Assembly: GCA_047967505.1 (NCBI GenBank)
Contig: CM106540.1
DNA: 64,000 nt
Origin: Dipteris shenzhenensis
Taxonomy: Eukaryota; Polypodiophyta; Polypodiopsida; Gleicheniales
Reading direction: 5' to 3' (one strand)
Positions 24,971 through 35,544 of this stretch are shown here, piece after piece; within the stretch, counting starts at the first letter, position 1, and every line of letters begins with the position of its first letter. The notes under the pieces are model-generated. The model ran no database searches. It was given only the letters and a program-made list of their open reading frames with translations, and was not told the DNA's origin. A program made the translations under genes and the position numbers.

Positions 24971-26500
24971 TTTGATAAGACTCTCAGTCCCATTAGCAAA
25001 CCTCTTCTTTGGCAGCACTTCACAACCAGTTCCATCTCCAAGCTTAGGGTACGAAGTTGGAGGTAGCCGTAGGCTGAGCTCCATCAGAGTCTATCTCCAT
25101 CCTCTCCCTAAATGCAGAGTTTTTCCACTTCGATCAAAGTTAATCAATAGTTGACACAATTCTTGACTTTGAAGCTATTCTCAACTTTCAAAGGTATTCA
25201 TTTGAAAAACAAGCAGATGTTCTAACCCCAACTCGATTCTTACTTTGATCAAAGTTAATCCAACTTAACCAATGTTAATCCAACTTAATCAACTTAAGCT
25301 AAACCAACTTAACCAAAGTTAATCCAACTTAATTAACTTAAGTTAAACCAAACTACCCATTGTCATTGAAGTTATCCATAGATAATTTATTCGATCGAAC
25401 CAAAGGTAGGTTGGTCAAATTAATCTAACCTAACCAAAATTTAGTCACTAGGTTAGTTAGCTCAAGTCATCCTTATGTCAAAACCACTTCTTTGGTAGGG
25501 AATAATTCATATGTTCAAAGTCCAAATGAAACCCAAATTGAACCCAAGATTCACCCATTAAAAGAGCAATATTTTTACATTATTTTGAAATTAGCTTGCT
25601 ATTTGGACATCACTAGTAAGTCTAATAATTGCACTGATTTTGGGAAATATTTTTTGAATATTTAATCATGAAATAAAAAATTGCATCCTTTACAAACTAA
25701 AGACATGTTTCTACAAGTTCAAAAGCTTTACATTCTTTTTCTTTTTTGGGGACAAAAAACTGATATGTATTTATATTAACATAAGATTTGTACAATGAAG
25801 CTCCATACAACCTGTATAACACACATGAGTCTCACAAGGAGAGATCTTTTAGACAAAACTCAGTACCAAATTAGGCAACTATTAGTGATAGATTGATCAA
25901 GTAAACAACAAAATGACTAGAATTTAGAGACTCTTTTACGTTCATTTTTCAACCTTAATATCTTTACAAGCCCCATCCCACATCCTAGAAATATATTTTA
26001 AAAGAATTTGTTGGATACTATCTTAGGAAAAGAGAAAAGAATACAACCATTTGAACAAAATAAAGAAGATCAAATCATGGTTAAGACAGATGAATGGGAT
26101 GAAAAAGTGACTTTATCACTTCATTTGATTATTTTGATATCCCAAATGTAATCATTCCAAAAAATAGTCACAAACATGATCATTGCACTTTGTAAAATGG
26201 AAAAAAACTAGACAATAGGTTCAAAAACTAGTGAATAGGTTCAATGCAAAGAAATATCTAGAATTCTCAAGCTTAAAAATGAAAAAATGAAAATAAAATC
26301 AAGATAGAGCCAAGTCCAAATTACCTTGTCAAATTCAAAGGCATAGTAGATTAGGTAGCAGCCTCTATTGATTAAGTAATCAAGAATGAAATATTGATAC
26401 AAATTGCATTGAATAGTCTAGGCAAAAAATATGGACATTTTGTGTTAATATTTGTCACTCAGGATGCTCCATGAATGTTTGGACAACAAAAATTTCTAGA
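24971..26500. other. AT-rich DNA with short TTAATCCAACTTAA repeats
   Basis: Units like TTAATCCAACTTAACCAA repeat several times at 25250-25340. At 25735-25760 a T-run followed by GGGGACAAAAAACTG looks like another reversed LINE poly(A) junction. No gene is supported. Confidence 0.45.
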
Positions 26501-27600
26501 ATCCAAGAACAATAACTTTTTCCTAGAGGAAGAGGATCACAAAGAGAGGAAAAAGGAGAACAAAGTTTGCCTAAACTAGTATAATTTAGAACAACATAAT
26601 AACCAAGCTAGAGGCAACTATTCTCATTATTCCTAGCAAACATTTTGACGATTATCCAACTTAACCATCTTCATCAAACAATCATCAAGGTTGATCCAAA
26701 CAAAGAGGGTCAAAGGTGCCTATAGTAGAGGTATCTCTAATGGAGGAGGTATCTCTAATAGATAAGGTTTCTACAAAGAGGGTCAAAGGGTGCCTAAAGT
26801 AGAGCTATCTCTAATGGAGGAGGTATCTCTAATATAGGAATTTTCTTTTATACTTCTTGAAAAAGAAAAACAAGACTTCTAACTTTTTCCAACATCACAC
26901 AGAGAGGAAAATTTAATCATACAAAGAGGGTCAAAGGGTGCTAAAAGTAGAGTTATCTCCAATGGATGAGGTATCTCTAATAGACGATTTTTCTTTAATA
27001 CTTCTTGAAGCAGAAAAACAAGACGTTTTAACTTTTTCCAACACCACAAAGATGATTATCCAAATTAATCATCTTCATCAAACTATCATCAAGGTTGATC
27101 CAAACAAAGAGGGTCACAGGGTGCTAAAAGTAAAGTTATCTCTAATAGATGAGGTTTCTTGGATAGAGGTCTCTAATATAGGAATTTTCTTTAATACTTC
27201 TTGAAGAAGAAAAATAAGACGTTCTAACTTTTTCCAACATCACGAAAATTTATGGAATCCAAGAACAATAACTTTTTTCTGGAGGAGGAACATCACAAAT
27301 AGAGTAAAAAGAGGAATAAATGCTTAAACTAGTATAATTAAGGCCAACATAATAATCAAGCTAGAGGCAACTATTCTCATTATTCCTAACAAACATTTTG
27401 ACAATTATCCAACTTAATCATCTTCATCTCACTATCATCAAGATTAATCCAAACAAAGAGGGTCAAAGGATGCTAAAAGTAGAGGTATCTTTAATAGATG
27501 AGATTTCTTGGATAGAGGTATCTAGTATAGGATTTTTCTTTAATCCTTCTTGAAGAAGAAAAACAAGACGTTCTAACTTTTGCCAACATCACCATTAAAA
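26500..27600. repeat. Nested higher-order tandem repeat
   Basis: A large unit starting AGAACAATAACTTTTTCC occurs at about 26505 and again at 27259, a period of about 755 bp. Inside it a smaller module (AACAAAGAGGGTCAAAGG, GAGGTATCTCTAATAGATGAGG, TTTAATACTTCTTGAAG) is repeated four to five times. All copies are diverged. Open frames across the modules are repeats of the same short peptide and are probably not genes. Confidence 0.75.
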
Positions 27601-29920
27601 GCCATGTCTATCCAAATTTACCAATTACATTGCTTGCAAGTTATGTTGTGTATAACTTAGGCTCACTACCTTTGTATCTTTATATGGCTTTATTTGCTCT
27701 ATTGTCCTTTAGCCATGGCACAACGTGTCTTATGTGATGTGTCCCATTTATCTAACCTTAAAGAGGCATATCCCATGTCTACATACTTTATGCTTGGATG
27801 GTGGATATAGGGGATGGTCTTATTTTTCAACCCCTCTATCCCATGTCTACATACTTTATGCTTGGATGGTCTTATTTTTCAACCCCTCTCAAGCTTAAGT
27901 CCATTACACAATATAAAGCTAAGAAAAGGAACCTCCTTCCACTTTCTAGACATGATATAGAGTTGAGAGCTAGACAAGGGGAGATTAGATCACTCTAAAG
28001 ACTGAACTAAAATAATCACTCTAAAGGATAGACTAAAAGCTAAACTAAACCAGAATGAATAAGAAGGGAAGAATGACCTTGAAGTTACTCTAAAGGATTA
28101 ACTAAAACCATTGGTGGAATAATCACTCTAAAGGCTGAACTAAACTAGAATGAATAAGAAGGGGAAGAATGACCTTGAATTCACAAACAAACTCAAGTAG
28201 GCTAACAAAAAAATCTCAAAGATATAAGGATGCTAAAGGGACAAGATGTACTCAGCCCACACACGTTAAAATCCTAAAAATCAATGGTATAAGAAGGGAC
28301 ATATGGAGGTACTTTGGACTTTGGCAACAATTGGAGATTGTCAAAACTAAAACTTAAAATTTAGCTGATCCTGCTATTCAATGACAGGCTGCTTTTCTAT
28401 TTCTCCTCTTGAGCTACTCATCAGCAAAGAGAATGTGTAACGGCATAACAAGGATATGCTAGATGGCACGATAACTCAAAAGAAAAGAGAGTTTGACTTA
28501 CAAGCAACCTCCATATTTTGTCAATGCCAACCTAATAAATTATCAAGGAGTGCCACCCCTCCAAGGCTGACAAAATAGAGGGAAAACAATGGAATTGCAT
28601 ACCAAAGGGGAAAGGTTGTTCTCGAAACTCCAATCAAACCAACACACATAACATTCAACAAGACAACAGTGACCTGCACCAAATGTTAAAACTGTTTTAG
28701 TGTAAATCCATTTTCAGAAAGAAATTTAAACTTTAATCCCATTCCATGCTCATTTTCTTAATACCTCAATGTCAATTAATCATGCACCTATTTTACATAT
28801 TAGCATCCCCTTAGGTGAGCACTATGTAACCTCATCATTTATGTTTATGTTCCATCGTCAGAGTCCAGCATAACTACTAAACACACCATACATAAAGTTT
28901 CAAAGTAGTTGACTTATAAAGGCATCACTTCTTTTTAAAAATCATTCCTTGAAGCACTATGATCAAAGGCCAAGGAACACCAGCAATTTGGACAATGATC
29001 CACTTGCACAACGTGCAAGAGCACACACTTTGTGTCATTAGACCTACTCACTTTTTCAGCAGACAGAAAAACACCCCAGGCGCATTCATTGGCACATGAT
29101 ATACCCATTCCATTGTATCAGAACTCTTGCAATCCCATTTCCTTAGATCAGAACTGAAGGTCAAAGCTTCTCAAGAAAGACCATCTATGCCAAATGCACT
29201 GTATAGAGACAGCGGAGTGCATTATCACATGACTACTAACTCCATGACAAGATGAACTGGATCTATCATAAGATCTTTAGGTGCCTTGTTCTCCACGTAT
29301 ATGAGATTACTTACCTCCCTGTTATGAGTACCAAAGATGGAACAGTAAATGTGGGGGCAAACTTTATATAAAAGACAGTTTACAATGGCAAATACACTTG
29401 CGCAGTCCCTCCTTTATAATTTCTACATTATGGTGATCCTATATTAAAGAACCCTAATGCCTTTTGGAGCTTTCTCCATCTGAAATTAGCCAGGGGAACC
29501 TGGGATATCAGGTTGCACGATCTGAGATATGATAGCTGGCCTCCTATCCATGATAGAGTTGCACAACCACCCACATTTACCCCACAGGGCGGGTGCTTCC
29601 ACACAGTCCACCAAGCCAGCAAACATGCTTGGTTGAGAAAGAGATTGATGTATCCAAATTTCGCACCTTCGATCGGGCAGGCCTTTCAAGTTGGAATTTA
29701 AAGACAATGATATACAAAGCTTCATGGGCATCATGTATCAAATCTCCATTGGAAGATTACTTATGTCTCTTGCATTCAAATAGAGCTTGAACTTTGGTTT
29801 GCAACCCATTATTGCTTGTATTCTAATATTTCCTCCAATATCTCCCTGCCCACCCTCAATGTTGTACACTAACTTTAAGGGAGTTTAATGAACTCAAGAA
29901 GTCTGCTGCTTTTTCTTTTT
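27601..29920. other. No supported gene
   Basis: Two short local duplications occur: CATGTCTACATACTTTATGC at 27774 and 27843, and CACTCTAAAGG-AACTAAACTAGAATGAATA units at 28010-28165. Overlapping open frames at 29428-29734 on both strands have no recognisable family. Confidence 0.4.
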
Positions 29921-29934
29921 GTGCAGAAAAGAGA

Positions 29935-29990
29935 CTTCTATTAAGTATGAAAGAAACTCTGAGAGCAAAGCTGAGTGGAAAAATACATCA
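29935..29990 (-). mobile_element. Isolated LINE 3' tail
   Basis: The plus strand shows GAGACTTCTATTAAGTATGA followed by GAAACTCTGAGAGC and AATACATCATG, the same sequence found at the 3' ends of the L1 fragments at 54.0 and 60.7 kb. It reads as an L1 3' end on the minus strand with almost no body, which suggests extreme 5' truncation at insertion. Confidence 0.55.
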
Positions 29991-30636
29991 TGTGAGATTT
30001 TTTCTTATTTATCTAGAATTCTAATGTCTTTCTAGTTAATGTGGTCTCATCAAAAGCCTTAGGAGAATTTCTTCACACCTCAACTTTGTTATTGAGACTC
30101 TTATGAAACTTGTATCTTTTGAATCACTCTATCTTCCAGTTTGAGTACAACGTCTCTATCATTTGCACTATACTAATTTAAGAGATTCAATCCTTTCTGC
30201 AGGGTCCCATGTCTCCCATGCTTGCTCAAGCTCATTCTCAGAAAGAAATTATTTCAAGAAAGATTTTTCAAACTCAGCCCATGTCCTAGGGGTTTTATCA
30301 TTTTTTCTAAGGCTCATCCACCATTTACAAGCTTAATTGCCAAGAGATAGACTAGCCTTGAAGACTTGGTATCTAGTCGGGTATTTTTCCATCGATGTAG
30401 GTCTTGCCATTCTTGGGTTTTGTCCCCCGAATTCCCATTGTCATCAAGCCTGTTTGTTCTCTACACCGATGAGCAAGACACGAGGAGGCGGGGGCTCATC
30501 TCTGACTAGTTCCTTGATTCGGATTCTCCTCTAAGCAGATGACGTGGTCTTACTTTTCTCTTCCGTATCTAAGGGTCTCCAATGAAATATAGACATACTC
30601 CAGCCATTTTGTGAGACACATGATTTTTTATTTCCA

Positions 30637-30705
30637 TGAAAGAGACTTCTATTAAGTATGAAAAAAACCTGCATCAGCAAGCTCGATGTGGAAATACATC
30701 ATGCT
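30637..30705 (-). mobile_element. Isolated LINE 3' tail
   Basis: The second short copy of the L1 tail, GAGACTTCTATTAAGTATGA then AACCTGCATCAGCAAG and AATACATCATG, lies about 700 bp from the first. It also reads on the minus strand and lacks an upstream ORF2 body. Confidence 0.55.
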
Positions 30706-30803
30706 GGGCATGAGAAAAAACACTCTAGAAGAGTAAAGAAAAACTCACATTATGCTTTCCACATTTCCATTCCGTTCCTAGCTAGCTCCTAGATCTCTTC
30801 ATA

Positions 30804-30817
30804 TGGTATGAGAGCTA
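30804..30817 (+). promoter_or_regulatory. Possible mutated copia primer-binding site
   Basis: TGGTATGAGAGCTA differs by one base from the usual copia PBS form TGGTATCAGAGCTA, and a CA dinucleotide three bases upstream fits an LTR end. It may mark the leader of an older element into which the compact LTR element at 31.2 kb inserted. No LTR start was identified. Confidence 0.35.
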
Positions 30818-31156
30818 GCTTTCCTCAAGGAATGAGGAGGCCTTGAAGCCCATCTCAGACCTATGGAGAGGTTAGCTCCTTCCATTCTAATTCCTTGAGC
30901 TCTTCTCCTCCACCCGAGCCTCACCGTTGAAAATCTTGAAGCAAGGACTTCACCAACATGAAGCTACCTTCTCTCCTCCTCTCCTCCTCTTCTTCCTTTG
31001 CTTCTCCACCTTGAGCCCGGACCTATGCCTCTCCATTGACCTGCAAACAGGCCGTACAGCCGTACGGACTGTACAAACTGTTGCGCCGCACAACAAGCCT
31101 GCTGCCCGTACACTTCTACAATACTGCCCATACAACCAGCCTCAAAATGTGCGCCA

Positions 31157-31161
31157 TCTTC
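31157..31161. other. Target site duplication, left copy
   Basis: TCTTC directly precedes the 5' LTR and is repeated directly after the 3' LTR at 33266-33270. Five bases is the usual duplication left by LTR-element integrase. Confidence 0.85.
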
Positions 31162-31480
31162 TGAAGGACAAATTGATGTAATGGGATCATACCTAGGGTA
31201 CTAAGGTCTAAGGTTGTGAGTGTGTGAACACATGGTGTGCCTGGTGAGGTGTCAGTAGGTGTGATTGATTGAATCTAGGTGTGTGGTGTGTGATTGAGAG
31301 ATTCATGGAGGTGGTAGCTTGATTATAGGATCTTGGTGGCTTCTGTTGTGACATCACATATGATGTACACTGGATACAACATGGTGCCATGGCCCTCTAT
31401 TCATGAATACAATGCTTCTTGCCTTTGCTTCTATCTCATGTACTCTCTGCCTCTACCATGATCTCAATTATGCTACAACA
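31162..31480 (+). repeat. 5' LTR
   Basis: Starts TGAAGGACAAATTGATG and ends ATGCTACAACA. Compared with the 3' LTR it lacks six bases near 31388, which removes a TATATAA motif, the likely TATA box. Confidence 0.9.
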
Positions 31481-31482
31481 TG

Positions 31483-31495
31483 TGGTATCAGAGCC
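31483..31495 (+). promoter_or_regulatory. Primer-binding site
   Basis: TGGTATCAGAGCC matches the plant copia PBS complementary to the 3' end of initiator methionine tRNA and starts two bases after the 5' LTR. Confidence 0.9.
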
Positions 31496-32229
31496 ATATG
31501 ATCCTCCTTGAGCTTCTACCCACATGTGCCACGTGTCATCACCTCCTTCATCTTCTCCATCTTCTTTCATATTTCACTTTCCTTCTCTCAAAAACTTGCA
31601 GAGCTTAGTTCTCCCACTACACGCGACCATTGTGGGAATCCTCTCAGCCGTAGACTCCTCTAGTAGGGGCGAACCTATAGCAGCAAGCAATTATCCAGGC
31701 ATAGACTATATGCGCCGTGCCGCCACTATCTCTGTCCGCCGAACTTTCGTGCAATTCCATTGATAGAGAATACACTTCTCTAATTCCTTCAAGCCACAGT
31801 TGGGCGACGGTATAAGACATCTTGGGTGCAAGTCTGAGACCATTTGGTCCATTGACCCAGGAGAATTCTGCAAAAAGCCAATCGCTTTTCATCAGCGTTT
31901 CCCGAACGAAATCGCACACCATTTTGCCCATGCTTTGCTAAGTGCCTTCTCTGATGAACCAAACTCCTTCCTGCTGCAAAAGCCCCTTCATTGCTTCAGT
32001 TTCCACTTCAAATTTTGGCCTCCACTTCGAAACTGCCAAAATTGGGGGTAACTCAGAAATCTTGGTCAAAGTTTGACTTTTCCAAAAGTCTGTCATTTCA
32101 AAACTTTTCTTTTATATGTGTTTCAGTTGCTTGAAGTGATAGATCTTGAATTGACTGAGTATTGACTTCAATATGGACCGCGGAAGTATCATAGTATTTT
32201 TCATATAGAAGTGGTTTATAGTCAAAGAT

Positions 32230-32682
32230 TTGACTATCTTTATGAAAACTATGCTTTGCATGATGAATGCTTGCTTCAACAAAGATAAAGCATGTATATT
32301 CTATGATGATGATATTGTGATGACATGGATGTTGGCTATGTGCGAGCTTCCATGTATAAGAGTAGACACTACCCTTGTTCCTCTTACAAGTGGTAAGACC
32401 CTCTTCATATTCAATCTATTTGAAGGCATATGGGATGCATGTGATCATAAAGTTGAAGTCAACTTGCTTGAGGCTACTCATTTGGTAACATACGTCATAA
32501 AGAGAGAAGGTATGAAGAAGAAGGATGTAAGAAAGATCAAAAAGCAAAAGAGGTACACAAAGAACTACACCAAGAACCTCTCCAATGACAATGTACCTCA
32601 CATTATGGTAGCTTGGAAGAGAAGGAGAAAAAGGACAAGATATGCCATCAAAGGGGGGAATTTTCCCACATCTTCAATTTAG
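32230..32682 (+). CDS. 150-codon open frame inside the compact LTR element
   Basis: This is the longest open frame in the element interior. The product would have a Met-, Cys- and Asp-containing first half (YDDDIVMTWMLAMCELP) and a strongly basic C-terminal third rich in Lys and Arg (KKKDVRKIKKQKR and WKRRRKRTRYAIKGG). A basic tail could bind nucleic acid, but no gag, protease or other domain is recognised and there is no zinc knuckle. It may be a gag residue, captured host sequence or a chance frame. Upstream sequence in the same frame has several stops, so the ATG at 32230 is the only reasonable start. Confidence 0.35.
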   Translation: MTIFMKTMLCMMNACFNKDKACIFYDDDIVMTWMLAMCELPCIRVDTTLVPLTSGKTLFIFNLFEGIWDACDHKVEVNLLEATHLVTYVIKREGMKKKDVRKIKKQKRYTKNYTKNLSNDNVPHIMVAWKRRRKRTRYAIKGGNFPTSSI

Positions 32683-32930
32683 AATTTTTGTGTATGTGGT
32701 CAATAAGGGTTCTCTGCCTTGGGATGTCCCCCTCAAATGATTGTTAGTCTTATGTTTTACCTTGCTAGATCTAAGGGTTTTCCCATGCATAGTCATTGTC
32801 TATCTCCCAATTGTAAACCAATAGTCCTAGGAGTGAGTCACAGGTTGGGGCCATGTGTGTTGCCACATGATGGAGGGTAAGCCATGAAGCATCCCATGTA
32901 CTACTGCTAAGGGATGAGGTCATCAATTTG

Positions 32931-32940
32931 TGGGGGGAAA
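32931..32940 (+). promoter_or_regulatory. Polypurine tract
   Basis: TGGGGGGAAA lies immediately upstream of the 3' LTR, where plus-strand DNA synthesis is primed in LTR elements. Confidence 0.85.
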
Positions 32941-33265
32941 TGAAGGACAAATTGATGTAATGGGATCATACCTAGGGGCCTAAGGTCTAAGGTTGTGAGT
33001 GTGTGAACACATGGTGTGCTTGGTTAGGTGTCAGTAGGTGTGATTGAGTGAATCTAGGTGTGTGGTGTGTGATTGAGAGATTCATGGAGGTGGTAGCTTG
33101 ATTATAGGATCTTGGTGGCTTCTATTGTGACATCACATATGATGTACACTGGATACAACATGGTGCCTATATAATGGCCCTCTATTCATGAATACAATGC
33201 TTCTTGCCTTTGCTTCTATCTCATGTACTCTCTGCCTCTACCATGATCTCAATTATGCTACAACA
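32941..33265 (+). repeat. 3' LTR
   Basis: 325 bp, with the same ends as the 5' LTR. It retains TATATAA at 33168-33174. It is followed by the right target duplication TCTTC at 33266-33270. Confidence 0.9.
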
Positions 33266-33270
33266 TCTTC

Positions 33271-34089
33271 TGCTCGCCTCTCTACCCACCATTCTGCCCG
33301 CCATTCTTCTCTCCAAAAGTGCACCATTCTCTGCTACTCCTACTGCCCACGTAGCGCTGCTACCCACGCTGCTCCAAACAGAGCTCCTACTGCCCACGCT
33401 TGCTTCCACTCACTTCAGCTACCCACACAGCTCTAGCTCTAACAATTCCGCCATCAATAGAAGCCAGTCCCATTTGTTGAGCTCTCAGCTAGGGGCATCG
33501 CTTCTTCAATTCGACTTGCCCGTACGCAAGGTGAATCTCCACTTTCTACTATTGCATTGGAAGTGAAGATGCTTCCATCATGATATAAGTACTCCGACAC
33601 TACACTATAGTAACTTCTCCGATTCATGCATTGCTTCAAGCTTGATGTGAGTCCCGGTTACACCTTGACTTCTTCGATCACCTGTCCAAGTGCTCGTGAT
33701 GCCCGTGGTACACATTGGTTGGCTCCTCGAAGTGCTCGTGACACCTCCGGCCTCTACTTCGACATCGGTGACTCTCCCTTAGCCATTTTGAGAGTCACTA
33801 TGTGAGTGCTCCATTTAGCTAACCCATGGACTTCACCGACATATTTTTGGGGGCATTCATATCTAGCGCTTCATCGACATCATCATCGACTCGCAGGGAT
33901 GTGCACACATGTGCATTAGCTACTTATAGGACATCTCTTACTTAGAGATCTATTTTTATTATTCCTACAGCTTGATGTATTTTGGGATCCTCTACCCTGG
34001 GTAGTCCCCCTAAAATGATATGTATTGAGTGTTTTGTTTTCATTGAGTCTAAAGGTCCTCTGCCTTGGATAGTCCTCCTAAAAAGATGT
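33271..34089. other. Flank or leader between two LTR elements
   Basis: No gene is supported. Pyrimidine-rich text to about 33450 continues the sequence interrupted by the compact element. At 33988-34083 two related segments (CTCTACCCTGGGTAGTCCCC and CTCTGCCTTGGATAGTCCTCC) resemble a third inside the compact element near 32712. They may be leader sequence of the copia element that follows. Confidence 0.4.
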
Positions 34090-34446
34090 AAAGCCACATG
34101 CCAATCAGCCCGCACATCAGCATAAAGCTGATTCAGGACAGCCCTCTTATAAGGCTAAGGATGCGGATAAGCAGAGAAAGAAGGGCATTTGTCACTACTA
34201 CAAGAAGCCAGGTCATTATACTGGAGAATGCAAGAAGTGCATAGCTAAAGAGAAGAAAAGGAATTCAAGTATGGCTGTGTCAAATGCATCAGCTCCTCAT
34301 TCTCATGATGGGGGAGATGTTACAGCCAACTTTGTGGAAGAGCACTATGCCTTTCTGACTTGCACTTCAGATTTTTCAATGGGTAGTTCAGATGCTACAA
34401 CCACTAATGATGATGACCCTTATGCTTTTTTTGACTTGCAGCTATG
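34090..34446 (+). pseudogene. copia gag C-terminus with damaged zinc knuckle
   Basis: The reading contains KQRKKGICHYYKKPGHYTGE and then Cys, the position of the gag zinc knuckle. The second zinc-binding Cys is replaced by Tyr (C-H-Y-Y instead of C-H-Y-C), so metal binding is probably lost. An acidic stretch follows, and the frame closes at a TGA-type stop near 34446. The protease follows in another frame. Confidence 0.65.
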
Positions 34447-34667
34447 ATCCTTCAAAGGATGCATGCTCTCTCAGTGTCAATGAGACACTAAATACTTGGT
34501 ATTTTGATAGCAGTGCTTCAAAGCACATCACTTCCAAGAAGAGTTTTTTTGGATCTCTGCATCCACCACCTACCAAAAAGAAGGTGACTTGTGAAAATAA
34601 TTCTTCTTATTCAATGTGTGGAGTGGGAGACATTATTCTCACATCCACTGATGGCACATATTTCTGA
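34392..34667 (+). pseudogene. copia aspartic protease remnant
   Basis: The text NTWYFDSSASKHITSK corresponds to the copia protease active site, usually W-x-x-D-S-G-A. The catalytic Asp is present but the Gly is replaced by Ser. The protease would cut the element polyprotein. The frame ends at TGA 34665-34667, where the family normally continues into a stretch still visible downstream as ISDVLYVPGIKKNLLSV. Confidence 0.7.
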
Positions 34668-34786
34668 ATTTCAGATGTACTCTATGTGCCAGGCATAAAG
34701 AAAAATTTGCTTTCAGTGTCCTCTCTTAATAGAGTGTATTTGATGATGATAAGTGCGCAGTCAGAGACAAAGAGAATGACTATGCT

Positions 34787-35524
34787 TTGATGTTGTCTGG
34801 CACTTTGTATCGGGGTCTTTTTCAGCTTGATTTATATGAAAAAAGATCCGATCTTGCATTATCAGTGAGCACTCCCACTGCTGCGATGCAGAATACGGAG
34901 TTATGGCATGCTAGGTATGGGCACATGAGCTATGGCAGCTTAATGAAACTTCAGAGGCATGATATGGTTGATGCATTGCCTCCTTTAGAGTCACCTCCTC
35001 CTCATGCATGTGAGGGTTGCATCCTTGGTAAGATGCATAGATTCCCTTTCAAGAAGGATGGTGCATTGAAAGCTACATGCAAATTACAGCTTATTCACAG
35101 TGATGTTTGCAGTCCCATGAGGACACCTGCTTTTGGGGGTTATCTTTATTATGTTGCATTCATAGATGACTTCATCAACTACACTTCGGTCTATGGTCTC
35201 AATGCAAAATCAGAAGTGTTTATGCATTTCAAATACTTTGTGGCTATGGTTGAGAATGAGATAGGACTCAAGGTGCAGACACTTTGCACAAATCGAGGGA
35301 GGGAGTATATGTCTCATGAGTTTGAGGCATTCTTGAAGGAGAAAGGCATCACGCATCAGCTTACAGTGAGGCTTACACCTCAACAGAATGGCAAAGCTGA
35401 GCGGAAGAATCGCACTCTTATGGAGATGGATAGATGCATGCTTACAAGTAAAAAGTTGCCTCACAGGTTTTGGCTTGAAGGCCTCATGTGTGCCAACTAT
35501 ATTTTTAAAAAAAATATAAAGTGA
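34787..35524 (+). pseudogene. copia integrase (GAG-pre-integrase plus core)
   Basis: The 245-codon open frame starts with the pre-integrase zinc-binding region (LWHARYGHMSYGSLMKLQ, then HACEGCILGKMHRFPF). The catalytic core follows: LIHSDVCSPMRTPAFGG holds the first Asp, and QQNGKAERKNRTLMEM holds the Glu. The second Asp is lost, since the expected S-D-x-G-x-E-Y reads TNRGREY (Asp to Asn, a G-to-A change). Integrase inserts element DNA into the chromosome; without this Asp it should be inactive. The frame ends just before the antisense L1 segment. Confidence 0.85.
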
Positions 35525-35544
35525 TATATTCCATTCAAAACAAA

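Larger units (their letters stand above)
31162..33265 (+). mobile_element. Complete compact LTR retroelement without pol genes
   Basis: This 2,104-bp element has every structural landmark of an LTR retrotransposon: two near-identical LTRs (319 and 325 bp) with TG...CA ends, a PBS two bases after the 5' LTR, a purine tract touching the 3' LTR, and a 5-bp target duplication (TCTTC). The LTRs differ by six substitutions plus one 6-bp indel, a divergence of about 2 percent, so it is one of the younger insertions here. The 1.46-kb interior shows no gag, protease, integrase, reverse transcriptase or RNase H motif, so it must have used proteins from another, probably copia-type, element. Its size falls between classic TRIM and LARD elements. 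It interrupts an older sequence whose flanks lie at 30.8-31.16 and 33.27-34.1 kb. Confidence 0.9.

Noticed and set aside
30950-31181. Possible secreted peptide with a hydrophobic start (LLLFFLCFSTLSPDLCLSID)
   Set aside because: The frame runs into the target site of the compact LTR element, the sequence is pyrimidine-rich, and no mature domain follows.
32230-32682. Reading the compact element's frame as a copia gag
   Set aside because: No zinc knuckle, no gag-type helix pattern and no similarity to the gag fragments at 9.0, 19.6 or 34.2 kb.
33188-33566. Ser/Thr/Ala-rich plus-strand frames next to the 3' LTR
   Set aside because: They begin inside the LTR and continue through CT-rich flank; composition explains them.
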